Source: Spirochaetales bacterium
Lineage (GTDB): Bacteria; Spirochaetota; Spirochaetia; SZUA-6
DNA: 64,000 bases
Direction: 5' to 3'
NCBI GenBank assembly: GCA_027021365.1
Contig: JALUUM010000020.1
Span: 454,726-518,725 of the forward strand
Positions 35,615 to 46,831 of the stretch are shown piece by piece. How positions within the stretch are numbered: position 1 is the first letter of the stretch; the number at the start of each line of letters is the position of its first letter. A program made the translations under genes and the position numbers. A model generated the notes under the pieces. The model made no database searches, was not told the DNA's origin, and was given only the letters and a program-made list of their open reading frames with translations.

Positions 35615-36961
35615 TCATACTGTTGTTATCTTCTGGTGGATATGCATGCTATTAATAATTGCCATGCCAATCAAGCCTGTCCAGAGTGATGAGCCACCAT
35701 ATGAGAGGAAGAAGAGGGGTATGCCCGTTATGGGCATCACACCTATCGCCATTCCGATATTTATTATTACATGAAAGAAAATCATTCCAATGATTCCTGA
35801 ACCTACCAGGGTTGCCCAGGTATCTTTGGTTTTGTATGCAACGAATAGACCCCTTATCAACAGAATTGAGAAAAGGGTGAGTACCAGCACACAGCCAATA
35901 AACCCCCATTCCTCAGCAAGGATAGAAAAGATAAAGTCCGTGCTTTGCTGTGGTAGATACCTGTAATGGCTTTGAGTACCGTGGAGAAAACCCTTTCCCC
36001 AGAAGCCGCCTGATCCGACTGCAGTTACTGATTGAATGATATTCCATCCTGAACCACGGGGATCTATCTCTGGTTTTAGGAATATGATAAGTCTCATTAT
36101 CTGATAATTCTTCATTATTCGCAATGCTAGTTTTGTTGCCCCCATGGATAGGAGAAAAAGTCCCGCTGAATAAATTACCCAGTAGAAATACTTCCTCTTT
36201 AAGAATAGATATCCGATAATCGCCAGGAGAAGAACGAGTAACAGTGAAAGTGCTACATAAAACATAACTTCCGAATCATCCAGAAAATGAAATAGGAAAT
36301 GAGTATTGGAGACGACTATGTCTTTGAATGCACTTATGGATACAAGAGTTCCTGTAAGAATAATTGTAAGGAGTATGAAAAGGATATGATCGATTCTCGA
36401 ACCGCCAACGAATGCAACAAATAAAAAAACAGGAAGATAGACCAGTGCTGTTCCGAAATCCGGCTGAAGTAGTATCAACATTGCTGGTATACCCGTTATT
36501 GCAAGAGCAATAAGAAAATGTTTTATCTCACGGATTTTTTCACCTGTATTACTGATATACGAAGAGAGAAATAGAATTACAGCTATCTTTGTGAATTCAG
36601 AGGGCTGAATGCCTATGTCAGAGAAGCCTATCCATGAACGGGCTCCATTCACCTCTTTCCCTATTATGAGCGTAAGAATTAGCAGGAGGATAGACAAGAG
36701 GTACAGATAAGCGGAAATAGTTTTGAGCCTCTCGTAAGGATAGAGAGAAAGGAGGAAAAATATCCCAAGTCCGCTTATCGCCCAAAGTATCTGTTTGAGA
36801 TACTCTTTGGAGAAGACAACCCCTACAGAAGTAATGTTACTTGAATAGATGAATAGGATACCAATGAAAATCAGTATGATGTTTGTTACAACAAGAAAGA
36901 AATCGAAGTATTTTAGTTGTATTTTTTTCACTCCAGGCTCCTGATGCTCTTCATATACCAT
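35615..36961 (-). CDS. rodA: Rod-shape SEDS glycosyltransferase RodA
   Basis: RodA polymerises lipid II into glycan strands during side-wall growth with its partner PBP2. The 448-residue protein has about ten transmembrane helices. SEDS features include GARSWIGFSDIGIQPSEFTK near residue 110 and the GSGGFWGKGFLHGTQSHYRYLPQQSTDFIFSILAEE region (in two halves), with PLFFLSYGGSS near the end. The start overlaps the end of the PBP2 gene by 34 bases. The order mreB-mreC-mreD-PBP2-rodA is a standard elongasome operon. Confidence 0.95.
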   Translation of the reverse strand: MVYEEHQEPGVKKIQLKYFDFFLVVTNIILIFIGILFIYSSNITSVGVVFSKEYLKQILWAISGLGIFFLLSLYPYERLKTISAYLYLLSILLLILTLIIGKEVNGARSWIGFSDIGIQPSEFTKIAVILFLSSYISNTGEKIREIKHFLIALAITGIPAMLILLQPDFGTALVYLPVFLFVAFVGGSRIDHILFILLTIILTGTLVSISAFKDIVVSNTHFLFHFLDDSEVMFYVALSLLLVLLLAIIGYLFLKRKYFYWVIYSAGLFLLSMGATKLALRIMKNYQIMRLIIFLKPEIDPRGSGWNIIQSVTAVGSGGFWGKGFLHGTQSHYRYLPQQSTDFIFSILAEEWGFIGCVLVLTLFSILLIRGLFVAYKTKDTWATLVGSGIIGMIFFHVIINIGMAIGVMPITGIPLFFLSYGGSSLWTGLIGMAIINSMHIHQKITTV

Positions 36962-38820
36962 GGTTTCAGGGTAGCAACGGCTTCTTCAAAGTTCTGGTGG
37001 GCAAAAATACCCTGAAAAATGATATTTGCCGCCTTAGGAGCCCACCACTCCCATTCGTTGGCCGCCTCTACCATAACAACAACCACCACCCTCTCATCGG
37101 GATTGTCAGTTTTATAGGGGGCATATGCTGCAAACCAAGAATGAAACCTATCTTCCATTGCAGTTTCACTGGTTCCTGTTTTTCCTGCAACTTCAACGGC
37201 TTTGGTCGTTATCACGACATTAGCCGTACCCTCTGTCACAACACCCCTCATTGCCTTTTGTAACTCTATAAAGGTGCCTTTCTTGATGTGCGAACGATGA
37301 AGAATCTCTTTCTGGTATTCCTTTATCAATTTACCCGTGGATGGGTCTCTTATCTCCTTTAGAAGGTGCGGCTTATAGATCGTACCCTCATTTACCACCA
37401 TTGCTACCATGTCTGCCATTTGAATGGGAGAAAGAGTAATGTATCCCTGACCTATGGAAAGATTTATCGTATCGCCACCCAACCACTTCATATGGTGTAC
37501 CTTTTCCTTCCATTCAGGAGTAGGAACGAAGCCTCCCACCTCACCGGGAAGATCTATCCCTGTAAGGGAACCAAGTCCAAAATCTCTGGCATATGAAACA
37601 ATTCTTTCAACCCCCAGTTCAAGACCAACATTGTAAAAATAAACATCACATGATTGGGCTAACCCCTGGAACAGATTAAGTGTGCCATGGCCATTCTTTC
37701 GCCAGCAACGAAAAACCCTGTCCCCGTATTGGAGAGATCCGGTGCATGTAAAGGTTCTCTCTTTGGCATTTGGAACTTCCTCCATGAATGCACCCGTCAT
37801 GATTACCTTGAATGTAGAAGCAGGTGGATAGGCGGACTGTATAGCCCTGTTTAAAAATGGCGAAGACGGATCGAGAAGAAGTTGCTTATAGAGCTTCTCA
37901 CTGTCCTCACCTTCGAAAATATTTGGATCATATCGGGGGTAAGATGCCATTGCAAGTATTTCACCGGTTGATGGTTTAAGCACTATCACAGAGCCGATTC
38001 TTGGACCGAGAGCCTTTTCGCTAAGTTCCTGTATTCTTCTATCCACTGTAAGAACTATGTTTCTACCGGGGACGGGAGATATTTCTTCTACCTTCTCATC
38101 TCTCAGACTGCGTTCCTTTACATCGACAATCTTGAACCGTTTTCCATCTTTACCTCTAAGGATTCTGTCATACTGGCGTTCTATCCCACTTTTACCGATG
38201 ATAGTTCCGGGACTGTAGCCCTCATTGTACAAAATTTGCAACTCTTCCTTCGTGATATCACCTGTGTAACCAAGAATGTGTGCCATGCTTTTGGATAACC
38301 TGTATTTTCTCTTTGGTTTACTTCTCCATGAAACTCCGGGAAAATCTTCCGAATGTTCAGCAATGTATGCCACTATATCAAAGGATACGCCACTTTCAAT
38401 TTCAATCGGCTGATAGAGATGATAGTACTTTGCTGGAACTTTTTTCTCAATGTAAGAAACATCGATTTTGAGTACCCTGGAAAGCCTTTTGAATATTTTT
38501 ATCTTTTCACTGTCCGGTATGTCACCCGGGATTATACTGATAGCAAATGATTCGACATTTTCAACAAGCGGAATATCATAATTCCTGTCGTATATTTCAC
38601 CCCTCTGAGCTGGAATTATGATCTCTCTCCGGGTAAGGTTCCTTGCTTTTTTCTTGTACTCGAGGCCCTTTACTATTTGAAGATTGAACAGGTAAATAAT
38701 ATAAACAATAAAGATCAGTACAATAATACCCAGAAAGATGAATATCCTTTCCTTCAATTGTATCTGAGTCCTTATGCTTGAATCTACGTGGTTTTTCCCT
38801 CCATGATTTTTCTGAATCAT
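36928..38820 (-). CDS. mrdA: Penicillin-binding protein 2 (elongation transpeptidase)
   Basis: This class B PBP cross-links peptidoglycan during elongation and works with RodA. Residues about 27-48 are the single membrane anchor (IFIFLGIIVLIFIVYIIYLF). A pedestal/dimerisation domain follows (RGEIYDRNYDIPLVENVESF). The transpeptidase domain has the active-site SxxK in YPPASTFKV, an SxN-type motif (SCDVYFYNVG) and the KTGTSET triad. Length (630) is typical of PBP2. It overlaps mreD by four bases upstream and rodA by 34 bases downstream. Confidence 0.95.
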   Translation of the reverse strand: MIQKNHGGKNHVDSSIRTQIQLKERIFIFLGIIVLIFIVYIIYLFNLQIVKGLEYKKKARNLTRREIIIPAQRGEIYDRNYDIPLVENVESFAISIIPGDIPDSEKIKIFKRLSRVLKIDVSYIEKKVPAKYYHLYQPIEIESGVSFDIVAYIAEHSEDFPGVSWRSKPKRKYRLSKSMAHILGYTGDITKEELQILYNEGYSPGTIIGKSGIERQYDRILRGKDGKRFKIVDVKERSLRDEKVEEISPVPGRNIVLTVDRRIQELSEKALGPRIGSVIVLKPSTGEILAMASYPRYDPNIFEGEDSEKLYKQLLLDPSSPFLNRAIQSAYPPASTFKVIMTGAFMEEVPNAKERTFTCTGSLQYGDRVFRCWRKNGHGTLNLFQGLAQSCDVYFYNVGLELGVERIVSYARDFGLGSLTGIDLPGEVGGFVPTPEWKEKVHHMKWLGGDTINLSIGQGYITLSPIQMADMVAMVVNEGTIYKPHLLKEIRDPSTGKLIKEYQKEILHRSHIKKGTFIELQKAMRGVVTEGTANVVITTKAVEVAGKTGTSETAMEDRFHSWFAAYAPYKTDNPDERVVVVVMVEAANEWEWWAPKAANIIFQGIFAHQNFEEAVATLKPWYMKSIRSLE

Positions 38821-39323
38821 AGGTACTCTTTTTCTTTCAGCTTAAGAGCTTTTATCGGTGACAGAACAGCAAATACAAAGGGTGCAAGAAAGGAATTATA
38901 GAGAATTTCTACCAGTGAAGCTCTGTCAATAAGAGGGTGTATGATATTTCCAATTCCGAATATCAACCCGAAAATGTGAAAAAGAATAAGCTTTACGATC
39001 GTTGCTGTTAATATCAATGTAAATGGCATGATAATCGGATCGATAAACATCTTTCCCTGGATAACACCAAAGAGGTTTCCTATTATTGTTTTTATCAGTG
39101 CATTGAAACCTGGCGGAGAGATGCTTACAAGATCCTCAAAAAGACCTGCAGCAAAACCAGATATTTGTCCTGTCATGCCGCCACGCCTGTAGGCAATAAA
39201 GATTAGCATGATCAATGAAAGATCAGGCCGAATGCCAAGAATTGCTATGTATCGAAACAGTGTGGTTTGCAGTGTTACTGCTAGGAGTATCAACACTATT
39301 GATATGATAAATTCATTTCTCAT
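38817..39323 (-). CDS. mreD: Rod shape-determining protein MreD
   Basis: A small polytopic membrane protein (168 residues, about five or six helices) with the MreD pattern FRYIAILGIRPDLSLIMLIF and GGMTGQISGFAAGLFEDL. MreD bridges the MreBC complex and the PBP2-RodA pair. Sequence similarity alone is modest, as usual for this family, but the position between mreC and the PBP2 gene with four-base overlaps on both sides makes the call firm. Confidence 0.92.
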   Translation of the reverse strand: MRNEFIISIVLILLAVTLQTTLFRYIAILGIRPDLSLIMLIFIAYRRGGMTGQISGFAAGLFEDLVSISPPGFNALIKTIIGNLFGVIQGKMFIDPIIMPFTLILTATIVKLILFHIFGLIFGIGNIIHPLIDRASLVEILYNSFLAPFVFAVLSPIKALKLKEKEYL

Positions 39324-40177
39324 GGATTCTGTTTCTTTCCTCCGGACAGAACGAATACATATTCAAGTCGTGAGAAATCGATAACCGGCTGTAAAAGAAT
39401 ATTCATCGATGTTTCATACTGCTTTGCCTCTATTTTCCTCACTCTTCCAATGTGAATTCCCTTTGGATATATTCCGCCCATACCTGAGGTTATGACGATG
39501 TCACCGTACCTCACCTGATCAATGGCTTCCTTGCTAACATACTTCATAATCAAAAATCCCGAAGCTTCATCTATTCCGCTTATCAGCCCTTCATATCTGC
39601 TGTTCTGAACCCTTGCAGCTATGTATAGAGTAGGATCCAGAAGTGGTTTAACAGTTGAGGTAAATTTGTTCACATATACAATCTTTCCTACTAAGCCTTG
39701 TAGACCGCTCTGGTATGCAATTACAGGCATGTTTCTTGAAACACCATTCAATGTGCCCTTGTTGATTATCAAGGTGGAAAAGAGATTTTCGGGATCCTTT
39801 GCAATTATTTCTGCGGGAATACTTTTTATCGTGTACTCTCTGTAAAACCCAAGCTGCTTCTTTAATTCTGAATTTTCGGCACGTAATTCTATAATATCCC
39901 GGGTAATTTTTTCATATTCGAGTAGCTTTTCTTGTAATTTGGACAATTCAACCCTGGTTCTTTTAAGCTCTCCAATAGAATTTACTGTTCTTACTAGCCA
40001 ATTTGATATTCCACCAGTAATTCTCTGGCCACCTGAAAGGATACTCTGTGCGACTTCTTTTGGTTTGAACATGAATTTCTGACCCGAAATGAGTATCAGT
40101 AAGAGAGAAACGAATACAAGGATAAGGAATGTGTATAGTTGTCTGTGTTTTGCAAAACTCGATGTAAATTGCTTCAT
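39320..40177 (-). CDS. mreC: Rod shape-determining protein MreC
   Basis: MreC is a bitopic protein that activates PBP2. A membrane anchor lies at about residues 16-32 (TFLILVFVSLLLILIS). A coiled coil follows (RTRVELSKLQEKLLEYEKIT to about 110). The periplasmic beta-barrel domains carry the usual IAKDPENLFSTLIINKGTLN and GDIVITSGMGGIYPKGIHIG motifs. Length (285) is standard. It is six bases from mreB and overlaps mreD by four. Confidence 0.95.
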   Translation of the reverse strand: MKQFTSSFAKHRQLYTFLILVFVSLLLILISGQKFMFKPKEVAQSILSGGQRITGGISNWLVRTVNSIGELKRTRVELSKLQEKLLEYEKITRDIIELRAENSELKKQLGFYREYTIKSIPAEIIAKDPENLFSTLIINKGTLNGVSRNMPVIAYQSGLQGLVGKIVYVNKFTSTVKPLLDPTLYIAARVQNSRYEGLISGIDEASGFLIMKYVSKEAIDQVRYGDIVITSGMGGIYPKGIHIGRVRKIEAKQYETSMNILLQPVIDFSRLEYVFVLSGGKKQNP

Positions 40178-40183
40178 CTGACA

Positions 40184-41218
40184 TCAGTATTTTATATTGA
40201 AATACCTGTCACCCATTTCTCGTGGACTGTCAAGAAACTTCCCAGCTCCGAGTGCAACACAGAGCAGAGGATTTTCTGCAAGAATAACGGGAACGCCTGT
40301 TTCCTTTGCGATCAGTTTTGGTAATCCCTTAAGGAGGGAACCACCCCCTGTCATGACAATCCCCCTCTCTACGATATCGGCTGCAAGTTCTGGGGGCGTC
40401 TGACCGAGAGTTTTCTTTATTTCTTCAATCACGGTATTTATTGGTTCCTGTAGAGCCTCCCGCACCTCTACGGAATCCATTTCAAGTCTTCTTGGGAGAC
40501 CCGTAATTGCGTCCGTTCCCTTGATTTCCATTCTTTCAATCTTTTTCTCGGGAGATGCATTTCCAATTTGAATCTTGACGTTTTCCGCTGTCTGTTCACC
40601 GATTATAAGGTTGTGCACATTTCTTACATGCTTGATTATTGCCTGATCGAATTCATCACCACCAACTCTTATTGCATTTGATACGACCATTCCACCGAGG
40701 GATATGACAGAAATCTCAGTGGTTCCGCCCCCGATATCACAGATCATGTGTCCGGCAGGTTCCAGAATTGGGATATTTGCCCCGATAGCTGCTGCCAGGG
40801 ACTCTTCTATAAGATAGACTTCTCTTGCCCCTGCCTGTTCAGCACTTTCTCTGACAGCTCTTTTTTCTACTTCGGTTATACAGGTGGGTACACCGATAAC
40901 CATTCTTGGCTTAACAAACCATTTCCTTGGTAGTATTTTACTTATGAAATATCTTATCATTTTCTCCGTGGTTTCAAAATCTGCTATGACACCGTCACGC
41001 ATCGGGCGAATTGCCATTATGTCTCCCGGCGTTTTCCACAGCATCTTCTTGGCCTCTGTTCCCACGGCTACGACTCGTTTTGTGCCTCTTTCGACGGCAA
41101 CAACTGAAGGTTCTGATAACACAATTCCCTTGCCCTTTATATGAACAAGAGTATTACAAGTGCCAAGATCAATTCCTATATCCGTAGAAAATGCCTCAAA
41201 CATATTCCCTAACCCCAT
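40184..41218 (-). CDS. mreB: Actin-like cell-shape protein MreB
   Basis: MreB forms membrane-associated filaments that orient the elongation machinery. The 344-residue protein has the actin-family phosphate loops [14 protein letters not shown] and [15 protein letters not shown], the adenosine motif [13 protein letters not shown], and other strongly conserved blocks ([17 protein letters not shown]). The Shine-Dalgarno GGAGG is strong. It leads the mreB-mreC-mreD-mrdA-rodA series and follows a TPR gene by 16 bases. The same order around mreB is recalled for Treponema pallidum. Confidence 0.97.
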   Translation of the reverse strand: MGLGNMFEAFSTDIGIDLGTCNTLVHIKGKGIVLSEPSVVAVERGTKRVVAVGTEAKKMLWKTPGDIMAIRPMRDGVIADFETTEKMIRYFISKILPRKWFVKPRMVIGVPTCITEVEKRAVRESAEQAGAREVYLIEESLAAAIGANIPILEPAGHMICDIGGGTTEISVISLGGMVVSNAIRVGGDEFDQAIIKHVRNVHNLIIGEQTAENVKIQIGNASPEKKIERMEIKGTDAITGLPRRLEMDSVEVREALQEPINTVIEEIKKTLGQTPPELAADIVERGIVMTGGGSLLKGLPKLIAKETGVPVILAENPLLCVALGAGKFLDSPREMGDRYFNIKY

Positions 41219-41234
41219 TCCTGATCCTCCAAAA

Positions 41235-42188
41235 TTATTTATAGTACCTCAGCTTCGCTGCATAGTGATTCGGATCGATCTTCAAAGCCTCTCTCCATTC
41301 GGCTCTGGCCTTTACCGGATAATTCATTCTTCGATAGACCTCACCGAGGTAATAATGAGCATCAGCCGATTTTGAGTCAATATCAATAATTTTCTTGTAC
41401 TCATCTTCTGCCCTTATCAATTCGCCCTCTTTCATATAGATATCCGCTATCATGAATCTGGCTTTTTTTTCGATGGTCGAATCCTTCGTCGTGTTCAATG
41501 TTCTTACAAGGTACTCTTTTGCCTTTTTAAGATTATTCATCTGTAAATAGTTTTTTGCAATAGCCAGAAGAATGACATCACTCTTCTTGTATTCAAGTGC
41601 TTTGGTATAATTTTCAATTCCTTTCTCAGGAGAGCCTAACTGTGAATAGGCAAGTCCTAAATATTCGTAAACATCGTTTGCATTGAAATTCTTATCAATT
41701 GCATCTTCAAAGTACTTTATAGCCAGATCATAGTAATAGCGTCCAAGATGGAAGTACGATTTTGCAAGTATATACGAAACTTCTCCGTCGAGCAATCCCA
41801 TTTTATTCAGTTTGGCCAATCTAAGCCGTTTTATGGAATTGAAAAGGAGCGGTGCTTTTTTCTCCATGGAAGATTCTGAAATAGCCTTGTAAAAATAGGC
41901 GAATCCAGAAAAAACAAGTGACTCTGTATCCAGAGGATCCTTTTTTAGTATTTCATTGCATTGGGAAATCAGTTTATCATATTCCTGGTTGTTCCATAGG
42001 ACTCGCAATTCTCTCTGTTCCGTATTACCATTGAAAAGAGTTTTGAGCTTGCCATATGCACCAAAAAAGTAAAAAGAGATAAGAATTCCACCGGCAGCTA
42101 TTAAAAGCAGAGTTACAAGGATAAGTGGCCACCGTTTCTTTTTTTTTGTTATATTGGAGTAACGGTATTTATTTACATCCAGAATCAT
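41235..42188 (-). CDS. Membrane-anchored TPR protein upstream of mreB
   Basis: The 317-residue protein has one N-terminal transmembrane helix (about 20-42, [20 protein letters not shown]) after a short basic cytoplasmic segment. A TPR domain (about 60-317) follows, with units such as [20 protein letters not shown] and [20 protein letters not shown]. The TPR part should lie in the periplasm, where it may organise wall-synthesis complexes; this is inferred from position directly upstream of mreB. Its start lies 20 bases after the 3' end of rnpB. Confidence 0.8.
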   Translation of the reverse strand: MILDVNKYRYSNITKKKKRWPLILVTLLLIAAGGILISFYFFGAYGKLKTLFNGNTEQRELRVLWNNQEYDKLISQCNEILKKDPLDTESLVFSGFAYFYKAISESSMEKKAPLLFNSIKRLRLAKLNKMGLLDGEVSYILAKSYFHLGRYYYDLAIKYFEDAIDKNFNANDVYEYLGLAYSQLGSPEKGIENYTKALEYKKSDVILLAIAKNYLQMNNLKKAKEYLVRTLNTTKDSTIEKKARFMIADIYMKEGELIRAEDEYKKIIDIDSKSADAHYYLGEVYRRMNYPVKARAEWREALKIDPNHYAAKLRYYK

Positions 42189-42200
42189 TATTTCATATCC

Positions 42201-42552
42201 AAAAAAAGCAGGCCAATAAGCCGGGTTCTGTATTAGACCGTCATCTATCTGGGAGAGCTGTCACCAGCTCCCTCTGTGCAACCTACCCGCAGGTATCGGG
42301 CGAGCAATCCACCTGCTGCTTGGTTTTGCTCCAGATGAGGTTTGCCGTACCTCGATTTTTGCAAATCGAGTGGTGGGCTCTTACCCCACCTTTTCACCCT
42401 TACCCTCAGAAGCTTCCTTCCGGGGCGGTATATTTTCTGTGGCACTTTCTGTCACTCAATGGTGTGAGTGCCCGGTGATTAACCGGCATCCTGCTCTACG
42501 GAGCCCGGACTTTCCTCTGCCGACCCCAGTCGGCAGCGACGGTCTGGCCTGC
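42201..42552 (-). ncRNA. rnpB: RNase P RNA
   Basis: Read on the minus strand, the RNA has the bacterial RNase P core. The 5' GCAGGCC (42552-42546) pairs with the 3' GGCCTGC (42214-42208) as P1. The universally conserved GAGGAAAGTCCGGGCTCC and the 3' ACAGAACCCGGCTTA core are present. The mature RNA is about 345 bases (42552-42208). Seven Ts on the minus strand follow P1 directly (42207-42201), so the 3' arm of P1 plus the T-run may also act as terminator. It processes tRNA and tmRNA 5' ends. It is embedded between the zinc-ribbon gene and the TPR-mreB genes. Confidence 0.95.
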
Positions 42553-42564
42553 AATCAAACAATT

Positions 42565-43305
42565 TCAATTTCCCTTCATACTTACATCGGCTGTTTCCTC
42601 TTCCGGGTAAAAGAGAATTCTACTGCAATATGGACAGAACATTATACCTTCACCCTTTTTTACATCATTGATAAATTGCTGCGGGAGTATCATATGACAG
42701 CCTGTACAAACATTATCTCTTACAGGAACGATACCCAAACCAGATTTACTTTTTATTATTCTTTCGAATTTGAAAAGAATCTCTTCGTCCATACCCGGAG
42801 TGATCTTGTTTTCCTTGTTCTTCAATTCAGCAAGTGTTTTTTTTCTCTCTTCGATCTCAGATTTTATCTTTTTCTGCTCTGCTTTTACTTCTTCTTCTTG
42901 CTTTTGTATCATTATCTCTTCTTTTTCGAGATTCGCCTTAACCTCTTCCAGCCGTTTTTCTTCTTTTTGCAGATCACGTCTGTACTGCTGCTCTTTCTCT
43001 GCCGAATCTTTTATTTCCTTGTCCAGAGCTTCGTATTCTCTCTGAGTTTTTATAAGATCCATCTGTTGTTCGTATTGTTCTCTAGTCCTCTCCGCTTCTT
43101 CCATTTTCTGGCGTAATTCTTTTATATGCTGCTGAATTTCGATGATAGTATTGTTCTTCTCGATATATGACTGTTTCATCCTGTTCAGAAGCTCACTTTT
43201 TGTAGCCAACATCTTTGGCAATTCATCAATTTCATTCTGTATTTCGAAACGTTTGGAGAGTATCTCCTGAAGATCACGCAACTTTGAAAAAATATTCTCT
43301 TCCAT
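42565..43305 (-). CDS. Coiled-coil protein with C4 zinc ribbon
   Basis: Residues about 10-185 are a long, charged coiled coil. The C-terminal domain has a zinc ribbon with C-x2-C pairs VCTGCHMILP and FCPYCSRIL. This is the widespread bacterial C4-type zinc-ribbon family (zf-RING_7 type), whose function is not settled; nucleic-acid binding is often proposed. It lies 24 bases downstream of rpoD and directly upstream of rnpB. Treponema pallidum has, as I recall, a similar hypothetical gene in this position after rpoD. Confidence 0.85.
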   Translation of the reverse strand: MEENIFSKLRDLQEILSKRFEIQNEIDELPKMLATKSELLNRMKQSYIEKNNTIIEIQQHIKELRQKMEEAERTREQYEQQMDLIKTQREYEALDKEIKDSAEKEQQYRRDLQKEEKRLEEVKANLEKEEIMIQKQEEEVKAEQKKIKSEIEERKKTLAELKNKENKITPGMDEEILFKFERIIKSKSGLGIVPVRDNVCTGCHMILPQQFINDVKKGEGIMFCPYCSRILFYPEEETADVSMKGN

Positions 43306-43329
43306 TTCTACTCCTCTTTCTTTTTCTTA

Positions 43330-45066
43330 TTAATGATCAAGATAATCCTTCAAACGTCTGCTACGCATAGGGTGTCTTAATCTTCGCAGGGCCTTGGCTT
43401 CAATCTGTCTAATTCTCTCCCTTGTCACATTGAAATACAGACCGACTTCCTCCAGTGTCAGAGAGTACCCGTCCTCCAATCCGAATCTCATCTTGAGTAC
43501 TTCCTGTTCCCTTGGCGGAAGAGTCGTCAACACCTCTGATAGCTGTTCCTGAAGAATCGAGAAAGCAGTCTGAGTAGCGGGATTTTCCACGTCTTTGTCC
43601 TCTATAAAATCCCCGAGCAAGGAATCTTCCTCTTCCCCTATGGGAGTTTCAAGAGAAATTGGCTCACGAGCCACATTCTTAACAGCTTTAACCCGCATTA
43701 CTGACCAGCCAAGCCTTTCTGCTATCTCTTCGTCCGTTGGTTCCCTGCCATAAACCTGCATCAACTGTCTCGATTCTCTCATTACCTTGTTTATCTGTTC
43801 TATCATATGAACAGGTACTCGTATTGTTCTGGCCTGATCGGAAATGGACCTGGTTATTGCCTGACGTATCCACCAGGTTGCATATGTGGAAAATTTATAA
43901 CCTTTCCTGTACTCGAATTTTTCAACGGCTTTTATTAGACCTATATTTCCCTCTTGCACGAGATCGAAGAAGTGTAGACCCCTGTTTGTATATTTCTTTG
44001 CTATGCTTACCACAAGACGAAGGTTGGCCTTTATTAAACGGTCCTTTGCACTCTTCATCATAATTCTACCATTTTCTATCTCTTTGGCCATTTCCAGAAC
44101 CTTATCGATATCACTTTCAAAATCATACTCTATCTTTTTAAGACGTTTGTTGTTTGTTTGGATTATCCTTATCAGTTCCTTAATCTTGTCCGCAGAAAGA
44201 CCCAGTTCCTCTTCTATTCTCTCCCTCTCACGCTTTATGGCAAGATTCCTGCCCAGGTTTCTCAATTCTTTCGGATTCTTGATCGACAATCTACGCTCTA
44301 TCTTTTGTTGTTCCTTTTTAATAGATTTTATTCTATTCGCAGTGTTTATGAAAAAGTCGGTTAATCGATTGATTTCGTCTTGATGCAACTCTATCTTTGA
44401 CAATTTTCCCAGAATATCTTTCCGTTTTTTCAACAAAGTTTCATCGGATAAAATATCACCGCCATCTGTATTTATCTTCTTTTTCAGTTCGATGTACTGC
44501 CTGATAGTTGGCCCAAGTTCTTTTATTACATCTCTGTAATGCTGTATGAGTCTTCTCTTTTCTGCCATGTATTCGGCGATTTCTTTTTTTGACAGGTTCA
44601 TTTCTTTCGGGTCTTTCTTGGAATTTACGTTTTTCATAATATGGTAGAATTCATTTATCAGAATCCCCGATGTCATTATCACCGAACGTACGATTTTCTC
44701 GCCATCCTCCATTTTTTTAGACAGTTCGACTTCCTGTTCCGCAGTGAGCAGATTTTCCTTCCCTATCTCTCTCAAATACAGCCGTATAGGATCGTCAATG
44801 GAGGTTTCCTTTCCGCTATAAACAACTTTCTGAGTTTCCGGTTCCTGCTGCTCTTCCTCTATATTCTCATCGAGGTCGAGGTTCAAATCCTCTTCTTCAA
44901 GTTTTACATTGTTCTTTTCGAGAATTGCTATGACCTCTTCGATCTTGTCAGAATTAACTATATTGTCCGGTAAATAGTCATTAACCTCATCAAAGGTTAT
45001 ACTATTCTTGCCTTTTGCATATTCTACAAGCTTGATAACCGATGGATCATTCTGTAGATCTGACAT
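43330..45066 (-). CDS. rpoD: Primary sigma factor (sigma-70)
   Basis: This is the housekeeping sigma subunit of RNA polymerase. Region 1.1 is present at the N-terminus ([20 protein letters not shown]). Region 1.2 has [20 protein letters not shown]. Region 2 is nearly universal: [19 protein letters not shown] and [20 protein letters not shown]. Region 4 has [20 protein letters not shown] with its -35-recognising helix. Length 578 with a non-conserved spacer rich in charged helices. It follows dnaG by one base, as in the macromolecular-synthesis operons of many bacteria, but rpsU is absent. Confidence 0.97.
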   Translation of the reverse strand: MSDLQNDPSVIKLVEYAKGKNSITFDEVNDYLPDNIVNSDKIEEVIAILEKNNVKLEEEDLNLDLDENIEEEQQEPETQKVVYSGKETSIDDPIRLYLREIGKENLLTAEQEVELSKKMEDGEKIVRSVIMTSGILINEFYHIMKNVNSKKDPKEMNLSKKEIAEYMAEKRRLIQHYRDVIKELGPTIRQYIELKKKINTDGGDILSDETLLKKRKDILGKLSKIELHQDEINRLTDFFINTANRIKSIKKEQQKIERRLSIKNPKELRNLGRNLAIKRERERIEEELGLSADKIKELIRIIQTNNKRLKKIEYDFESDIDKVLEMAKEIENGRIMMKSAKDRLIKANLRLVVSIAKKYTNRGLHFFDLVQEGNIGLIKAVEKFEYRKGYKFSTYATWWIRQAITRSISDQARTIRVPVHMIEQINKVMRESRQLMQVYGREPTDEEIAERLGWSVMRVKAVKNVAREPISLETPIGEEEDSLLGDFIEDKDVENPATQTAFSILQEQLSEVLTTLPPREQEVLKMRFGLEDGYSLTLEEVGLYFNVTRERIRQIEAKALRRLRHPMRSRRLKDYLDH

Positions 45067-45067
45067 G

Positions 45068-46831
45068 CTACCTCACCTTTAATTTTTCAAGTTCTTCATC
45101 GAGGTGGATCTTCTCTTCGAGAAGCTCCCTCAACGAATTATTATCGATCTTTTCTCTATCTATTCTATTCAATTTTCTTATAATTTCATTCCTTTTTTTC
45201 TCCAGGCTCTGCCTTCTGACCTCGTTGATACCCTCTTCTATCAACCTCTCTACATTTAACGAAAACTCACCGGATGCCGCCTTTTTGAATATCAATTTTT
45301 TCAATTGATCGTTCTCTATCCTGTTCATTACGGATTCAAAGGAATCCTCACCATCCCTGTAACTCTCTTCCATGGCTATATATATTTCCTTTGCAAGAGG
45401 TTCACTCAAATCGTCTTCCCTTACAATCTTTCGAACCTCAACAAAGTACTCTCTATTAATAAGTATAGCCAGCATGAGAAAGAGTTCTCTTGTCAGAATT
45501 ATTTCCCTGTCTTCCCCCGAAGTTCTTTGGACTTTATTCCTTGTAACGCCTCTTCTCCTCGATATAAAATCGTTATAAACAGCTCTATAGTCAACACCAA
45601 TTTTCTCTGCCAGACTGTTAAGATATAGATCTCTCTTTACCTCAGATTGAGCTCTCTCTATAAAAGGATACATGGATTCAGCTATTTGCCTTTTCCCCTC
45701 TGGTGTTTCAAAGTCATTTATAGATATTTCATATTCTAAAAGGTACTGGAAACCATTTATACTATAATTTAGCATTTTTTTCAATGAATCGGGGCCTTCT
45801 TTTTCAAAGATTTCAGCCGGGTCTCTGTCTTTATCGAATGGTATCACATAACTTTCAAAACCAGTGCTTTCGAGAATTCCCAGGGCTCGTGCATTTGCCC
45901 TTTTACCTGCCTCATCGCCATCGAAGGCAAGGAATCCTCTATTTGCATATCTTTTAAGAAGGTACGACTGCTGTTCCGTGAAAGCCGTACCAAGCGGTGC
46001 GATGACATTTTTCATACCGGATTGAAAAACGGCAAGAACATCCATATAGCCTTCAACTAGAATAAATTCCTTTTTATCTCTGATGATTTTTAATGCCTGG
46101 TACAGTCCGTACACATTCTCTTTCTTATGAAAAATAAAAGAATCGGGTGAATTGATGTATTTTGGGACTGTTTCGTCAAGAGCTCTACCGCCAAATCCAA
46201 TCACATCCCCGTGATAGTTATAGATAGGAAATATCAGTCTATTGCGAAAAAATGAAATCAACTTTGAATCCTTTTCATAGAAAAGACCCGATTTTAGCAT
46301 TAGTTCCTTTGAATAGTGCTTTGATAACAGAAAATTATACAGCCAATTTCTATCTCCGGGGGCATATCCGAGATTGAAAAATTCAATTGTACTTCGCTCT
46401 ATTCTTCTCTTTACAAGATAATCCCTAACATGACGGGCTTTTTCGCTATTCAGAAGAAGGTAATTGAAACTCTTCGCAATTCTCCTGTTCAATTCTATAA
46501 TGGCCTTGCGTAATTTTGATTGTTCAGTGTTTTCTTCGATATTGCCTATTTCAACTCCCGCTTTTCGGGCCAGTATCTTTACAGCTTCGGGAAAACCCAC
46601 ATTTTCCATTTCCATGATAAAATTATAGAGACTGCCTCCCTTGTGACATCCAAAGCAGTAGAATACGCCCTGCTCGGGAGAAACAGTAAAAGACGGGGTT
46701 TTCTCGTGGTGAAAGGGGCAAAGAGCCCAGTAACGGTTACCTCTTTTTTTGAGAGTCAAATATTCTCCATAAACTTCGATTGGGTCAAGATTATTGATAA
46801 TATCGGAAAGGACTGAATCAGGAATTTTCAT
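45068..46831 (-). CDS. dnaG: DNA primase
   Basis: DnaG makes RNA primers at the replication fork. The N-terminal CHC2 zinc domain has [20 protein letters not shown] followed by YCFGCHKGG. The TOPRIM catalytic core has [10 protein letters not shown] and [11 protein letters not shown]. The C-terminal DnaB-binding helical region covers about 440-587. The length (587) is typical. It overlaps mltG by four bases upstream and lies one base from rpoD. Confidence 0.96.
   Translation of the reverse strand: MKIPDSVLSDIINNLDPIEVYGEYLTLKKRGNRYWALCPFHHEKTPSFTVSPEQGVFYCFGCHKGGSLYNFIMEMENVGFPEAVKILARKAGVEIGNIEENTEQSKLRKAIIELNRRIAKSFNYLLLNSEKARHVRDYLVKRRIERSTIEFFNLGYAPGDRNWLYNFLLSKHYSKELMLKSGLFYEKDSKLISFFRNRLIFPIYNYHGDVIGFGGRALDETVPKYINSPDSFIFHKKENVYGLYQALKIIRDKKEFILVEGYMDVLAVFQSGMKNVIAPLGTAFTEQQSYLLKRYANRGFLAFDGDEAGKRANARALGILESTGFESYVIPFDKDRDPAEIFEKEGPDSLKKMLNYSINGFQYLLEYEISINDFETPEGKRQIAESMYPFIERAQSEVKRDLYLNSLAEKIGVDYRAVYNDFISRRRGVTRNKVQRTSGEDREIILTRELFLMLAILINREYFVEVRKIVREDDLSEPLAKEIYIAMEESYRDGEDSFESVMNRIENDQLKKLIFKKAASGEFSLNVERLIEEGINEVRRQSLEKKRNEIIRKLNRIDREKIDNNSLRELLEEKIHLDEELEKLKVR

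Noticed and set aside
42125..43116. Plus-strand reading frames of 117 and 248 residues
   Set aside because: They are antisense to rnpB and to the coiled-coil zinc-ribbon gene, whose Glu/Lys-rich codons give Phe/Leu-rich shadow frames.
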